Source of the DNA: Plasmopara viticola
Lineage: Eukaryota; Oomycota; Peronosporomycetes; Peronosporales; Peronosporaceae
DNA: 64,000 bases
Assembly (NCBI GenBank): GCA_001695595.3
Contig: MBPM02000024.1
Location: 186,001 to 250,000 of the forward strand
Reading direction: 5' to 3'
Of the stretch, positions 32,640 through 43,701 are shown piece by piece. How positions within the stretch are numbered: position 1 is the first letter of the stretch; each line of letters begins with the position of its first letter. A model generated the notes under the pieces. The model worked only from the letters and a program-made list of their open reading frames with translations. It did no database searches and was not told where the DNA came from. Both the position numbers and the translations under genes were made by a program.

Positions 32640-34660
32640 TCTTAATTTGATGCATCCAATAGATATCTCACTATAACTACAGGCGATCAAAGATACTTGC
32701 GGCTTATTGGTATTGAAGGTTATCTGCATTGAGAGTGATCGGCAATTTTGATTGCGGTTCTCTGACGCTTGATGGTTCTGCGCTTGATCTGAGTGGATAA
32801 TTATATTACTGCTGGAACCGCTCGAACTTCGAAGACTCTGGTATAAGATCCTGGTAAGGCGAACTCGGGTATCACCTCAATTTCATCTACAAGTATTACT
32901 GCTGGGGGGCAGCCAAATATTACATCGCTTAGGAGTCTAAGTAGTATCCTTTCTGTTTCAACAACTTCCAATAATTGAGTAACAATCTCAAACAGTCCTG
33001 CTGCTGCACCAGCCATTATAAAATTCACAAGCAATTGTTATGCTGGGAAAATTGGATCTAGAGGTAGTTCAGCAAGCGGTCCAGATACGACAATTTCTAT
33101 CATAATGGAGCTTTTCGAACGTTCACCAATTTAACTGGAAACGTCGGAATTGAAACTTTACCATTGTATTAATTGGATTAAGGTGGATCTGGAATTAACT
33201 CTAGATCGCCAGAATTCAATGGCACTGCTGTCGATCAATCATTATGCTTGTCGATAACTCAAGGAGGTGCTGGACTGTGGTGCCAAATCCAAAGCTTGAT
33301 TATAATGAAATCAATAACTAAGGATGCTTTATTCTTACAGCTTCAACAAGTATGGCTTTACCTGCTATCATAGTCGATACGATCAATACCTCTGCTGGTC
33401 TTCAGCAGAGGTTAACCACACGACTTCATATCTCAGTGGATCTGCAATGACATCTACTGCTGCTAAACTCATTTACAACGATATTGCAACTCTCGGGTAT
33501 CTATAACAATGAGATTGGATAGTTCTGGTGTCGGCTTGATGTCGTTGGGCACGTCGAGTACCAATTCTTTGCGTTTTACGAAAATACAGCTAATCGTGAA
33601 CCGATGAACGTTTATCGAGTATCTGGTACAAAAAGATTGGTCGTTGCATTGAAAATAACATCAGCATCAAACAGCAAAGCGTATCCGGTGTTAAAATTTA
33701 TATCAACTGATATTCCGAGTTCATATGTAAGGGGTGTTTCAGCTACAAGTGCGGATTCATCCAATATCAATTGGAAAGACAAGCCATCCGTGGAATCTAC
33801 GTATCAAACGCATAAATTTTGTTTCGATGTTGGAAATTCACCGCCTACAAGAGTGGTTTTTCTCATACATACACCTTGCTACCTCAGCGGATGCGTTTTG
33901 TATAAATATTTCCGTATCGACTTCTACACCATTAGGTGGTTGACTTTCCCTTGTTTCTGACACTGTTATTAAAGAGATATTTAACACCAATTCGCCATAC
34001 ACTAGTTCATTTGGAACTGCTCCACTCACACTAAACTCTAGTAATGTTTATATCAAACTATCAAATGCACTCAATGATGACTCTGCTTACTATGATATCC
34101 CAATTTCCATGGAATCATCAAGTGCAACGCCCATTGGTTTTGAATTGCAACTGAGCAACTGAGTAACGCAACAAACGCAACCTCGACAAATAGCGCATAC
34201 TTCGTAACTATCATCTCTTACGATTTGGTTTTGATGACTGCAAATACACGAAGACTTACAATAACTTTGATTGGTAAGATTGTTACCGAAATTGGGTCTT
34301 CCTCAGCGGCTTTACATGTATCAGGAGCAAATTCATACACAGTTGGTGTGGGTAAAACATCGAATTGTTATCAATATAACGTGCAAGGAAATGTTTGGAG
34401 CAATCTTGGTTCAGGCCCAGTCAATTTACAGTGTCTGCCATCTTTTCATCTTCAAAATATTGCTCGCAATCTATTTACACAAGCCCGGACAGATGACACA
34501 AAGCGAATATTACACCAATCTCAATTTCTCCGGAGCATGAAAGCAGAAGGGGGCAATGATTCGGAAGAGCTTCAATATACTCTTGATTACTCTCAATTTG
34601 GCGCATTGAATGCTGCTGCTATTAAACATTGAATTAGAAGAGTTAATAAGCTAAACACAA
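32640..34660 (+). pseudogene. Tail-fibre-like protein with S74 chaperone remnant, element 1
   Basis: Plus-strand fragments in changing frames form a fibre gene. The repeat region has SVIGNFDCGSLTLDGSALDL, SISSTSITAGGQPNITSL and similar QPNITSL units. A middle part follows around IGSSSAALHVSGANSY. Near the end SPDRxHKANITPIS resembles the SDRRxKxNIxPI start of the intramolecular chaperone (peptidase S74) domain, and LDYSQFGALNAAAIKH is its C-terminal helix. The centre of the S74 domain is missing. Fibres of this type bind host surfaces; element 2 has a better-preserved relative. Confidence 0.55.
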
Positions 34661-35157
34661 TTACGCAATTAACGCTCAGTTTAGATAAAGATTCCGCCGA
34701 GCCAGCCTTTAATTTAGCTTTGTACTGATTCATAGCATCTTTCATTTTCTTTTTGTTGGCGGTTTGTAGCATTGTCTTCAGAATATTAATTGCCTTTGCG
34801 TTGCTCAACAGCTTCGCCAAATCTTTGTCGGATACTTTCGTACAAGTTATTTGCAAATAAGCTCTTGTAGCTGTCGATATCGTCAGTATATACTTATCTT
34901 ATTTCAGCATTTAAGTTGCGTAATATCCTCTTTTCCTTTTTCTTCGCCATCACTGCTTTTAACATTCGAGTTTTGAAAATTTGGTCGAGTAGTCGATGGT
35001 TCTTCCTCGGCTCGTTTAGCAGCTTATTTTGTTGCTCGTTTGTCCGTGGGAGATTTATTTGGGGAGGGTCGCGACTTGTTTTCATTTCAGAAGTTTTTTC
35101 TGTTTCTCTCATGACTTCATCAGCACATTTATTAGCCAACTCTTGACGCCTTCGCAT
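34593..35157 (-). pseudogene. Small basic helical protein of element 1
   Basis: ATG at 35157 opens a very basic 87-codon frame (MRRRQELANKC, LNEPRKNHRLLDQIFKTR). A shifted frame then reads VSDKDLAKLLSNAKAINILK and MKDAMNQYKAKLKAG before a stop at 34593. The Lys/Arg-rich helices could bind DNA, as core proteins do, but no family is recognised. Its 3' end overlaps the fibre gene's end on the other strand. Confidence 0.35.
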
Positions 35158-35330
35158 TAAATCATCCTTTTAAACTATCTTCGTTTGTTAAGATAATTCC
35201 GAACGTGGTCATCCATCACCTGCTTTGAGGTCTTGTTCCCTTAATATATGCTCGCGTATCGATGGCCTTTTGGGCAAAGACATATATGCCGCTATATAAA
35301 TCTTGGGATATATGTTCAGGTGCACTGGGC

Positions 35331-35573
35331 TCATCCAAATTTAGATCTGCGTTGGCTGCGTTGGTTGGTGGCGAGTTTCGGGAGGCCCTTTTGGACCTTT
35401 AAGTAGCTTTTCTGTGATTTCATCATACTCATAACCATGATTTTTGTCATCACTTGCTGAAACAAATTCGCAAGTGAATCAGCACTTACATCTTCCACTA
35501 ACTTTGAATTAGAGCTATAGGATTTTGGCCTTGAACAAATAAATCTTTGCCATGGCATTTTAATAGCAGTCAT
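35331..35573 (-). CDS. Hypothetical ORF of element 1
   Basis: An 80-codon frame with a helical Met/Lys-rich centre (ANLFQQVMTKIMVMSMM). It lies between the capsid gene and the small basic gene on the same strand. No motif is recognised; it may be part of a longer decayed gene. Confidence 0.2.
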   Translation of the reverse strand: MTAIKMPWQRFICSRPKSYSSNSKLVEDVSADSLANLFQQVMTKIMVMSMMKSQKSYLKVQKGLPKLATNQRSQRRSKFG

Positions 35574-35701
35574 ATGCCTTTTGCTTGGTCTGTTTATCTA
35601 AAATTAGTCACTCATGATTGATTTCGTCTATCCACGCATATTGAAGATATTTGAAAGTTGCGGCTGAATAAAATTACATTACGAAGTTGTCGAGATCAGC
35701 C

Positions 35702-37392
35702 TTAGACTGTTCCTTGCGATACTGTGCCCACAGCTGTATCGACTGTTGCAAAAACTTCACGCAATACGTGCTGACAAATAATGAGAGCGTAATTGCAGTT
35801 GAAAGAATCAGACACGATATTACTCTTGCTCGCACCATCTTCACTCAGAAGACGACGACCAATATCAGCAGCAACAAATCGATAAAGTGATCACGATTGA
35901 CGCTAAAATAGCAAATTGACTAAGATAACATCATCAAGGCCACCGTCAACACCTGACTTCGACATCTCTTGCACGAAAACATCATATCCAAACCTGTCGG
36001 GGTTGTTTCAGGGACGTTTCCTAAAGCAAATGAACTCGCGGTAGCGGGTACAGTCGAGAATGGGCTACGGAAGGGATTTAACATATCGATACAGTCGCAC
36101 CTGCGGTTTGATTGGTAATAACAGGTTGCATAAACGCTTTGGGTCAGCAATAACATCGTTAACAGTTCAAGTGAAGGAAACGCCTGGAGCAGCACACTTC
36201 ACATGTAATTCGCTCAAAGTAGCGGAAGGGGTTCTTCTGAGCCAATGCATGATCGGCGCTGGGATAAGGCGAGTAGGTTGAGACGAGGAGATGCGAGAAC
36301 GGCTGGAATGGAGTGATGCTAGCTCCTGCAGTTGGAGTTTTACTGACGTCGGCAGTAATTGTGAGCGTGGTCGCAGATGTAGGGAGCGCAAGACCACCGG
36401 TCAAAGCAATTGTCGGTGGACCACTGCTTAAATTCCAAAGTACAGGGCATGTGTTGCCAAAATTTATATTGTTGCTCAAACTAGCAATAGCTGAAGGAGC
36501 CACAACACCAGCTGTGCCAGTTGTAATCAGAGTAGTAGGTCAACTATTGTAATTGAGGCTAATGAAGCCGCGCGTATTCTTCTGCATTGGGCTCTTTTTG
36601 AAATAGTCAGTAATATCTCGCGACTTAATACAAGCCAAGTAATGCGCGACGTAGAGTGGCAAACCAGCTGCAACGACACCAGCAGGAGCCACATACACTT
36701 GGGGTTTCGATACGGCTTGACAACTCGCACTGCCCTCCATCACTTCAAATGCAAGCTTCATGCTTTGTTCATCAAGTGTGGTAGCCAGCGATCGTTCGGC
36801 GGCTCCGCGGTTCAAGTGGGTGTTAGCTGAACCAAACTCACCGATGCTATTTGTGGCGGTCATAAACGACGACGTGGCCAAATTTCCAAATGGTTGAGCT
36901 GATTCGCTAGATTCTTGGATCGTTGGAGTATAATATTTATCCAATACAAAGATGCTACTTGGACCATGTTTGACATAAGTGATACAATCCATTTCAGTGA
37001 TAGCCTTGAACGTTGTATTTACATTCTCATAAACTTGATTCGTTTGAACAATGGTTTCATTAATTACAACTTGAACAATGTCAGTGTAACTGCCATGCGC
37101 CAACCTCAGGTACCGATTGATTCACAGTATAGGCAGCAGTCGAAGTAATCGACACGGCACCACCTTTAAATATTTTAAGGTTTACTGGAAGCTCGATGAC
37201 GGCTTATTCCCGATTTACGAAAGCGGCTTGCGAAGAAATGGTAGAAAGATTAAATTAAATTTGATCGACATGTTTACCGGTGTTAGACGTTGAGTACGGA
37301 ATGTACGTCAATTTCTTATCACGAAAAAGCGTCTCAGCTGGAGCTGGTTCGACGGAATGTGCGAAAGCAAAACTATCAGAAGCAGAATACAT
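35702..37392 (-). pseudogene. Major capsid protein, element 1
   Basis: Double-jelly-roll-type capsid protein, ~1.7 kb. ATG at 37392 starts MYSASDSFAFAHSVEP. The first third includes GKHVDQI and LSTISSQAAFVN. A well-kept central frame (37103-36540) carries VVINETIVQTNQVYENVNTT, and PFSTVPATASSFALGN follows later. The C-terminal part RRLLSEDGASKSN, then EVFATVDTAVG, matches the RLpxE...PKSIQ...D pattern of Polinton-type capsid proteins and the element 2 copy. At least three frameshifts and several stops break it. It is head-to-head with the protease gene. Confidence 0.7.
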
Positions 37393-37589
37393 AGTTTATG
37401 CGTTAATATTGATGACGAACATACTGTAATCGCCGAAAAAGTGAAGTCCCATAAGTGAAATAAAATATTAATTTGTCGAGAAGGACAGATATCAAACTCA
37501 TGAAACTTGCTAATCCCCTTTGTGTCACAATATATCAAATTGACTTCAAAAAGAATACTGCATTGTACCCATGGAAACGCCCTAGATCG

Positions 37590-38027
37590 GCGGGACACAT
37601 TGGTAAGTAGTCTCAAGCAAACATAATACTTACTTCAATCTCCTCGGCTTGCCAAAACCATGTATGAAACCAAAAAAATATTCTTATCGCGAAGTGGATA
37701 TACAGGGCCTCGACTTGGGTATTGTGGGCAGTATTGCGTCCTGTGGCTGTACTATCTACAAAACAATAGAGTAAATGGATTCTATAAGCTCTTCACTTTG
37801 TCCGAACTATTTTGCCCAAATAAGTTGGCCATTAATAACTTTTGTCCGAGTTATACAGAGATGGATCTTACAAACTTGGACTACAAGAATACAAAAATTA
37901 TGACAAGTACTTTGTGAAGGTGTTTGGTCAGGGAGAAGCTTTTTGGTGCTATTTCACTTCCTATGATTTAGACGTGGATGCGTTTGTTCTACAGGTCGAT
38001 CAATTGCTTTCCGTGAGCATCCGTTAA
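37590..38027 (+). pseudogene. Adenain/ULP1-like cysteine protease, element 1
   Basis: Maturation protease, read in two to three frames. The His region is near 37593 (GGACAC codes Gly-His), then HNTYFNLLGLPKP, where Asn replaces the usual Asp of YFDS. VDIQG follows, and the nucleophile box LGYCGQYCVLWLYYL lies at about 37711-37755. Order (His, Asp/Asn, Gln, Cys) and the CGxYC box match adenovirus/ULP1-type proteases found in Polintons. The element 2 gene has the corresponding GDYCGRFCVL. Downstream frames to 38027 belong to the same product or a small neighbour. Frameshifts make it non-functional. Confidence 0.55.
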
Positions 38028-38321
38028 AATATGGAGAGCGCATTATGATAAGTGCCGACTGTTACGAGCTCGAGATGTGATACAAATTTACTTTGTTCTA
38101 ACACACACAAGCATCGAATGTTGAATTCATTAAAACGCACGAGCCAAAGCCAATTTGCATCCTTGTCCAACTCCTAAAATAAAGCCAGAAGTCATAGTTA
38201 CTTTAAAACTTACTCTAAATGACTTAAATTGCATCACTTTTCCAGCCAAGATTTAAATGGTGGAAATACCAAGTCTCGAGCAGCTACGCGCTAAGTATTT
38301 GTGAGGCTCATCATTCATTTA

Positions 38322-39902
38322 TGAATGTCGTACTCAGGGATTTTCTGCAGACTACGCGTTGTCGTTCATCACTTTTTATGATGTCTTGGTGGGATTGCCA
38401 CTTTACGACACATTAGCGGACTCATATTTTTTATGATGTCTGCCTACCACATTTCCGCAATATTTACACATTAGCGGAATTGACATTATCGAAGTGTATA
38501 TGTGTGAATTATTTTGTACTCTTTATCGAAACAGGGGGGTTGCTATGTTCCGATACGCTTAAATGCCGTGCTCATTTTTGTGAGCGGCATTGTGACTGGC
38601 TTGCGATAACGTTCGTGCCCATCTTTTTTTTCATTAGAAGCAGCGATAGCACCTCTAGATCAATTCATATATCCCCGTGTGCAGGGGTCTATCTTTCTTT
38701 CATTTTTATAAAGAATACTATAATAAGTTAAAGGGTATAAGGTGGTAGATATAAAGAGCATATAATTCTAAAATGGAGTTAAGCAGGCGCAGCGGTCATA
38801 ATGTTTAAGTGAAACAATTTCATCTTACGATCCAACGACACTTCCGTCCAGAAATCTTCGAAGTCATACCATAAGTCGATCCTATTCTTTTTCTAGACAA
38901 TCATGTGAGCGACTCTTGCTTGCAGATTCAAACAGCGATAGAATGGCCGCTTTAAACCAGTGGATACCAGAATCTTGCCAACCATGTCACCTAAAGTCGT
39001 CGCCATTTTGAACATGCATGCTTACTTTGACCGCGATACGCTGTTGCGCAGCAGTCCTCTTTGTTCCTTTGCAGTCTTGAGATCGATGATACGTGTGTCT
39101 TTGATGGAAGGATCGAACAGCTTTAGACGGAACATGTCTGGAACATCACGGATATAGCTGATTTCAAAATGGTCTAGCGCGTACTTTAATGGCTTGAACA
39201 GCAACATGCCATTCTTCTCGACGTCAAAATCCGATATTCGCGTCATCGCAAGCGATAAATACTCGTTGCGTCGACGAAATAAATGCAACGCTATCACGAG
39301 CGACCTCGGAAAAGCAACATCGAGCAATATGCATCGCCCCGCGCTTCCTTTCGCCAAAACCATCCATAATACTCGCACAATCGCTCCTTGAAAGTATTGT
39401 CTCGTTCAGTCAGAGTTGTTGGAGCATTTAGGAGAATGTGCGGCAGAATCACTTGGAAAAGAGCAGCTTCGGGTGCGCTTGCCTTTAAGGTACTTGCACG
39501 ATGAGCGTCACGTTCCCATCGATATGAGCCAACGAATCCCGCAGATCCAACGCCACATCGTTCGCGTCGAACACTTTGAGGTCGGATGGATCGATTTCTG
39601 CGAAATGACTGTCCTTGCACTGCCTTTCGATGTCGAAACACTTTGGCATCATTTGATCAATCAACGCAGTCGGCTGAAGTGACCGCGTTGCCTTCTCCAT
39701 CGACCAGCTAGAACCACACTTCCCTCGTCATCTTCAATCTCGACGGCAACTTGGAATATGAGCTCTCATGAAATAACCTCGGCTGAGGTTGAGCGTTCCG
39801 ATAGCGAAGAGAGCGTATCGTCTGTGTTTCATTGTCCGCTTGTCCCACCCCAAAGAGGGTCGAGCGTACCCCTAAACTCCCTCAGAGACAGCAATGATGT
39901 AC
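38322..39902 (-). repeat. Element 1 right inverted arm
   Basis: About 1.58 kb, the reverse-complement partner of 22903-24636. It holds the same tandem ~58-bp unit at its inner end and a Crinkler-like pseudogene. Its outer edge (GATGTAC ending at 39902) lies 76 bp before the PDK1 start codon. Many substitutions and indels separate the arms, pointing to an old insertion. Confidence 0.85.
39022..39731 (-). pseudogene. Crinkler-like effector pseudogene (right arm)
   Basis: Counterpart of the left-arm ORF. ATG at 39731 reads MTREVWF and then TAG; a second stop follows before the shared frameshift. From 39700 the second frame has EIDPSDLKVFDANDVALDLR and LIVQVP. A further frame (39378-39022) keeps more of the C-terminal part than the left arm, including FEISYIRDVPDMFRLKLFDP. 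The same frameshift position in both arms suggests the gene was already broken, or has an unrecognised junction, before the arms separated. Confidence 0.55.
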
Positions 39903-39978
39903 GACACATCAACAAGAAGCAAAGGGGGAAAGAATCGCCTTGTTGTCCTCGTCACTCGTCGCTTTGTCGACCTAGACG

Positions 39979-41989
39979 ATGCAAGCCCCCGCGCTGCCCG
40001 GTGCGTCTTCCATCCATCACTCTAGCATCTTCTATTTCCATACTAAATTCCTCTTTCTACTCGTTTAGAATTAGCGGATGGCACTTCGCTCGCCCGTTCA
40101 CAAAGCAAGAAACCTTCACCGGCTGACTTTATGTTTGGTACCACGCTAGGGGAAGGCGCCTACGCTCGAGTGCGTCTTGGCGAACAAATTGATACCTTAG
40201 ATTAAGGAGCCAACACTGATGTCAAGAGTATATTTGTATTGGCTATTGCAGGTAGTGCATGCGCGGATGAAGGACACGGGCGTTGAGTACGCAGTCAAGA
40301 TCATGGAAAAGCGCTTTATTCGAAAAGAAAAGAAGGTCAAGTTTGTCATGATGGAGCGAAAAGTCTTTTCCAAGATCTCGCACGACCGTGTGGTTAAACT
40401 TTTCTTCACTTTTCAGGTAAATGATGTCAACGGACGGAAGTGCCACACTACGTTGCCCCCTCTTTCGATACTAATTAGTGGGCTAATCTATCATGTTTGC
40501 AATTGCCACGCTATTGTCGTAGGACACAAGTTATCTGTATATGGTGATGGAGCTTTGCCGTGGTGGAGAGCTTCTTGACGTGATCACGTGCGTTGTTTTT
40601 TGCGCTACACCTTTTCTTATTGACACAGACTAGTGGTGTACGTGTGATAAGTCATTTACTGATTGCTTTTTTGTATTGAATGCAAATTTAGTAAACACCA
40701 AAAGTTGCAGGTTGCGGCAGGTTTTACAGATCGCGCTTGCTCGCTGGAGTTGACTCGGTATTACATTGCTGAAGTGGTTGTTGCACTCGAGTATCTGCAC
40801 AAGAATGGCGTCATTCATCGAGACCTTAAACCAGAAAACATTCTACTAAGTGATAATGGCCACATTAAGGTGACGGACTTTGGAACGGCCAAGGACGAGA
40901 CGGAGGAAAGTCGTCACAACACGTTCTGTGGTACAGCAGAATATGTATCTCCTGAGGTGTTGCGAGACCAAGAAGCATCGTGTGGGTGCGATTTGTGGGC
41001 TATGGCTTGTATGGTGTTTCAGCTGCTTGTTGGGCGTCCCATGTTTCGTGCCGAGAACGAGTACCTTACGTTTCAGCAGATTTTAAACCACCCCGCTGAG
41101 GATTTTGCATACCCTTCGGGATTTCCAGCGGCAGCAAAAGATTTGATTGATCGCATACTAGTACAGGAGCCTCACCAGCGTCTCGGTGCAGGCTCAGATG
41201 AAGAAGGTAATGGCTATGCAATGCTGAAGGCACATCAATTTTTTGAAGGTGTTGACTGGGACACGGTCGGGATCGCGCAGCCGCCTTACATGCCGGAACT
41301 CAATCGATTGCCTCCTACGGAATATGTGAGATCTATGCGCTGATTTTAAGGCTTCGGCTAGCTAACACGTACACATTTGTGCTAGGATGGCGCGACTGAG
41401 GACTGGCTTTTTGCAGGCGTTGCGACTGAGCTGCAGGTGTCGTCAGGACTCGTGTTGGACCCTTTACCGACTCAGTACGTCTATTGCCGATGTATCAGAC
41501 GATGTATTCAGATGTTGATCTTGTGTTGTTTTTTAGAGCTGAACATGTGGATGTAGTGGAGGTGGCCCGCCAGAAGGCAGCAATACCGTCTGCTGTGCGG
41601 CGTACGAGCTCGCTGTGGAACCGATTTTTGCTAGACGATGAGTTGATTAAAATGGGTGGACTCATTAGCAAGCGGAAGGGTCTTTTTTCCAAAAAACGTC
41701 AATTGATTCTTACATCAAAACCCCGTTTGATCTACATTGACCCCATTAGAATGCGACAGAAGGGAGAAATTCCATGGTCGGACAATCTCTACGTGAATTC
41801 CAAAAGCGCCACTGCTTTTGATGTCGTGACGGTACGAGATTGTACTATTGCTTGCTCGTGAGAGTAATGTGACATTTCAGTTTGTTGTGCCATCTGCAGC
41901 CGAACCGGGTGTACCATTTGAACGATTTGGTAAATGGGTCAAAAAAGTGGATTGAGGCCATCAACGCTGCCCTTGTGCGTCGAATTTGA
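39979..41989 (+). CDS. PDK1: 3-phosphoinositide-dependent protein kinase 1 (PDK1)
   Basis: AGC-family master kinase that phosphorylates activation loops of other AGC kinases at membranes. Eight exons fit in phase: 39979-40000, 40069-40169, 40252-40416, 40523-40587, 40692-41325, 41386-41474, 41537-41831 and 41900-41989, giving 486 aa. Kinase features: LGEGAYARV glycine loop, [18 protein letters not shown] hinge, [11 protein letters not shown] and the T-loop [14 protein letters not shown]-terminal PH domain follows ([35 protein letters not shown]), which binds phosphoinositides. The domain order kinase-PH is diagnostic. The first exon codes only MQAPALP, so the start is less certain than the rest. 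The gene starts 76 bp beyond the right arm of element 1. Confidence 0.9.
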
Positions 41990-42226
41990 CCGAGTGACTG
42001 CTTAGACCCTTTCCTCAGCTACAGCTTTGACAATTGGATTACATGTTGAGAGTCTGCCTTAAAAGACTACAAATGCACATACTTTGGGACCTTAAAACAC
42101 TAGTTTTTGTCAAAACAAGCACTCTGAGCATCAACAATAGAGAAGAAAACTCCCCGAGCCATCGCATATTAGCATTAAATCTGTTTTTCGCTAAAAGTCT
42201 CCTGATAAAACTAACGAACGATACGT

Positions 42227-42841
42227 TTACTCATCGTCCTCTTCCGCCTCGTTCCCAGCATCGTGGATATTGAAGTAGCGGAGCTCGTACGTGGCCTTGT
42301 CTGATGAAATCACGTGCAGATAGTCACGCAACTGCTGCTTTTTCAGGTACTTTTTGGTCAAGTACTTGAGGTAGCGCTTGCTGAAAGGAGGTACGGCTAC
42401 AATCTGTAGCTTGGTCTTCTCGCGGGTGATTTTAACAGAATCGCCGAGTACGCCCGTCTTGCCGCCGACCTTGATGCGGTCGTGCAAGAACTTTTCAAAT
42501 GAAGCCGGATCAAGCACGTGGTCATCCACGGGGATCGTGCAGTCGATCGTAAACTTTAGCAGCTGCTTCTTGCTGACCTTCTTTCCCTTGTGCTGCTGTG
42601 GTGGCAATACTTGACGTTAGACAATGACTCGAGACTTAATTTAGCGGTAGCGAGTGTCTAATGCATTCGAGTCCCCTCATGTCAGGGTCTGATTAACAGC
42701 TTTTTGTTCCAATTGAAATGCGTGACGACCAACAAGACCGTTGGCCGACCACAGAGAAGGGAACTCTGTTTGCCCGAGCAGAGAAGGAGGACTCTGCAGC
42801 TTAGCAACTCATTTACTATAGGAACTTACAACAGGAGCCAT
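42227..42841 (-). CDS. RPL22: 60S ribosomal protein L22
   Basis: Large-subunit cytosolic ribosomal protein eL22. Exon 1 (42841-42830) codes MAPV; a 234-nt intron with a GTAAGT donor and CACAG acceptor precedes exon 2 (42595-42227), giving 126 aa, normal for eL22. Family landmarks include [46 protein letters not shown] motif (here [18 protein letters not shown]), LRDYLHVI and an acidic tail. The short coding first exon is common in ribosomal protein genes. It is divergent from RPP2. Confidence 0.95.
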
Positions 42842-43191
42842 GGCGTCGGTGGAGAAGTGGTAGTTCGAAAAATGGAAGTCAAATTATAGCTGCGAGATGT
42901 GTCATAATTGGCTGGAATTTATTGACTGGCTGAGAGCTGCTAATCCATCATACCAAGGGCTCTAGTGATGATTGGTCAAAATCAAACAAGACGTCGTTAT
43001 AGAGGAAATCGTTCTTGTAAAGGAAGAACGAGCGGTTGGTCCCGTGCCGATCGCATTGCGGTTTGCTGCCTTCCATCTTGTATCTGGTTGACTCCAAGAA
43101 AGAAAACCTTAAAGTGATTCAAGGTGCGTTCCTGTGACTGACGATCCAGTATGCCAGACTAACTTGACTCTTGTAAACACGGTGACAATAG
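42842..43191. promoter_or_regulatory. Divergent promoter region RPL22/RPP2
   Basis: 350 bp between the start codons of two ribosomal protein genes, a layout that would favour coordinated expression. On the minus strand GACTTCCATTTTTCGAAC (about 42864-42881) lies ~25 nt upstream of the RPL22 ATG and resembles the pyrimidine-CCATTTT core of the oomycete initiator. This is a pattern match only. Confidence 0.35.
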
Positions 43192-43533
43192 ATGCGTTAC
43201 ATTGCTGCTTACCTACTCTCTGTTCTGGGAGGCAACACCAATCCTACTGAGCAAGACATTGAGCGCATATTAAATGCAACTGGCGAGAAGGCTGACAAAA
43301 CGCGTGTGGCCGCCATTGTCAAGGCTATGGAGGGAAAAAATGCCGAGGAAGTCATTGCTGCTGGAAGTGATAAGCTAGCGTCGTTTGGCTCGGCGGCGGC
43401 GGCTCCGGCGGCTAATGGCGCCGCCGGTACCGGTCCTGAGGTCGCAAATGTCGAGGAGAAGGTTGTTGAAGAAGAAGAGGAAGTCGACATGGGGGGAGGA
43501 ATGGACATGTTTGGTGGAGATGAAGACTACTAA
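43192..43533 (+). CDS. RPP2: 60S acidic ribosomal protein P2
   Basis: Stalk protein of the large ribosomal subunit, recruiting GTPase elongation factors as P1/P2 dimers. A single exon of 113 aa, the usual length. The MRYIAAYLLSVLGG start identifies P2 rather than P1. A helical N-terminal dimerisation domain (to ~residue 65) is followed by an Ala/Gly hinge and an acidic tail. The extreme C-terminus (MDMFGGDEDY) differs from the common eukaryotic ending DDMGFGLFD but keeps Met-Phe-acidic character. Confidence 0.95.
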   Translation: MRYIAAYLLSVLGGNTNPTEQDIERILNATGEKADKTRVAAIVKAMEGKNAEEVIAAGSDKLASFGSAAAAPAANGAAGTGPEVANVEEKVVEEEEEVDMGGGMDMFGGDEDY

Positions 43534-43701
43534 GCTGTGTCGTTCATTGTGTCAACTCTGATCATCCAAGACGCAAGGGTTAGACTACCAAAGTAACTTA
43601 GCTTATCAATGCCACACTCTGTTGGGTCACTTGGTCTCTTTTGCTGCTAAATTGTGTCACATGTTGATGCCAAAAGTGTCACAAATTTCAGCTTTGTGTT
43701 G

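Larger units (their letters stand above)
22903..39902. mobile_element. Element 1: decayed Polinton/Polinton-like virus element
   Basis: A ~17-kb element bounded by long inverted arms (22903-24636 and 38322-39902). The interior has SF3/D5-type primase-helicase, tyrosine-recombinase-like, penton, packaging ATPase, S74-type fibre, major capsid and cysteine protease pseudogenes. That is the virion gene set of Mavericks/Polintons and Polinton-like viruses. No B-family polymerase or rve integrase was seen between the arms. The left end reads AGTAC, in line with the AGT ends of Polintons; the right end reads CGTAC inward. No clear target duplication was found. All genes are broken, so it is a relic. 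A LINE inserted later at 24689. Confidence 0.82.

Noticed and set aside
32801..33034. Minus-strand hydrophobic ORF in element 1
   Set aside because: The plus strand here encodes fibre repeats (QPNITSL), so this frame is antisense shadow.
22896..39910. Target-site duplication at the ends of element 1
   Set aside because: Sequences just outside the arms (ATATTG on the left, GACACA on the right) do not match, so none can be claimed.
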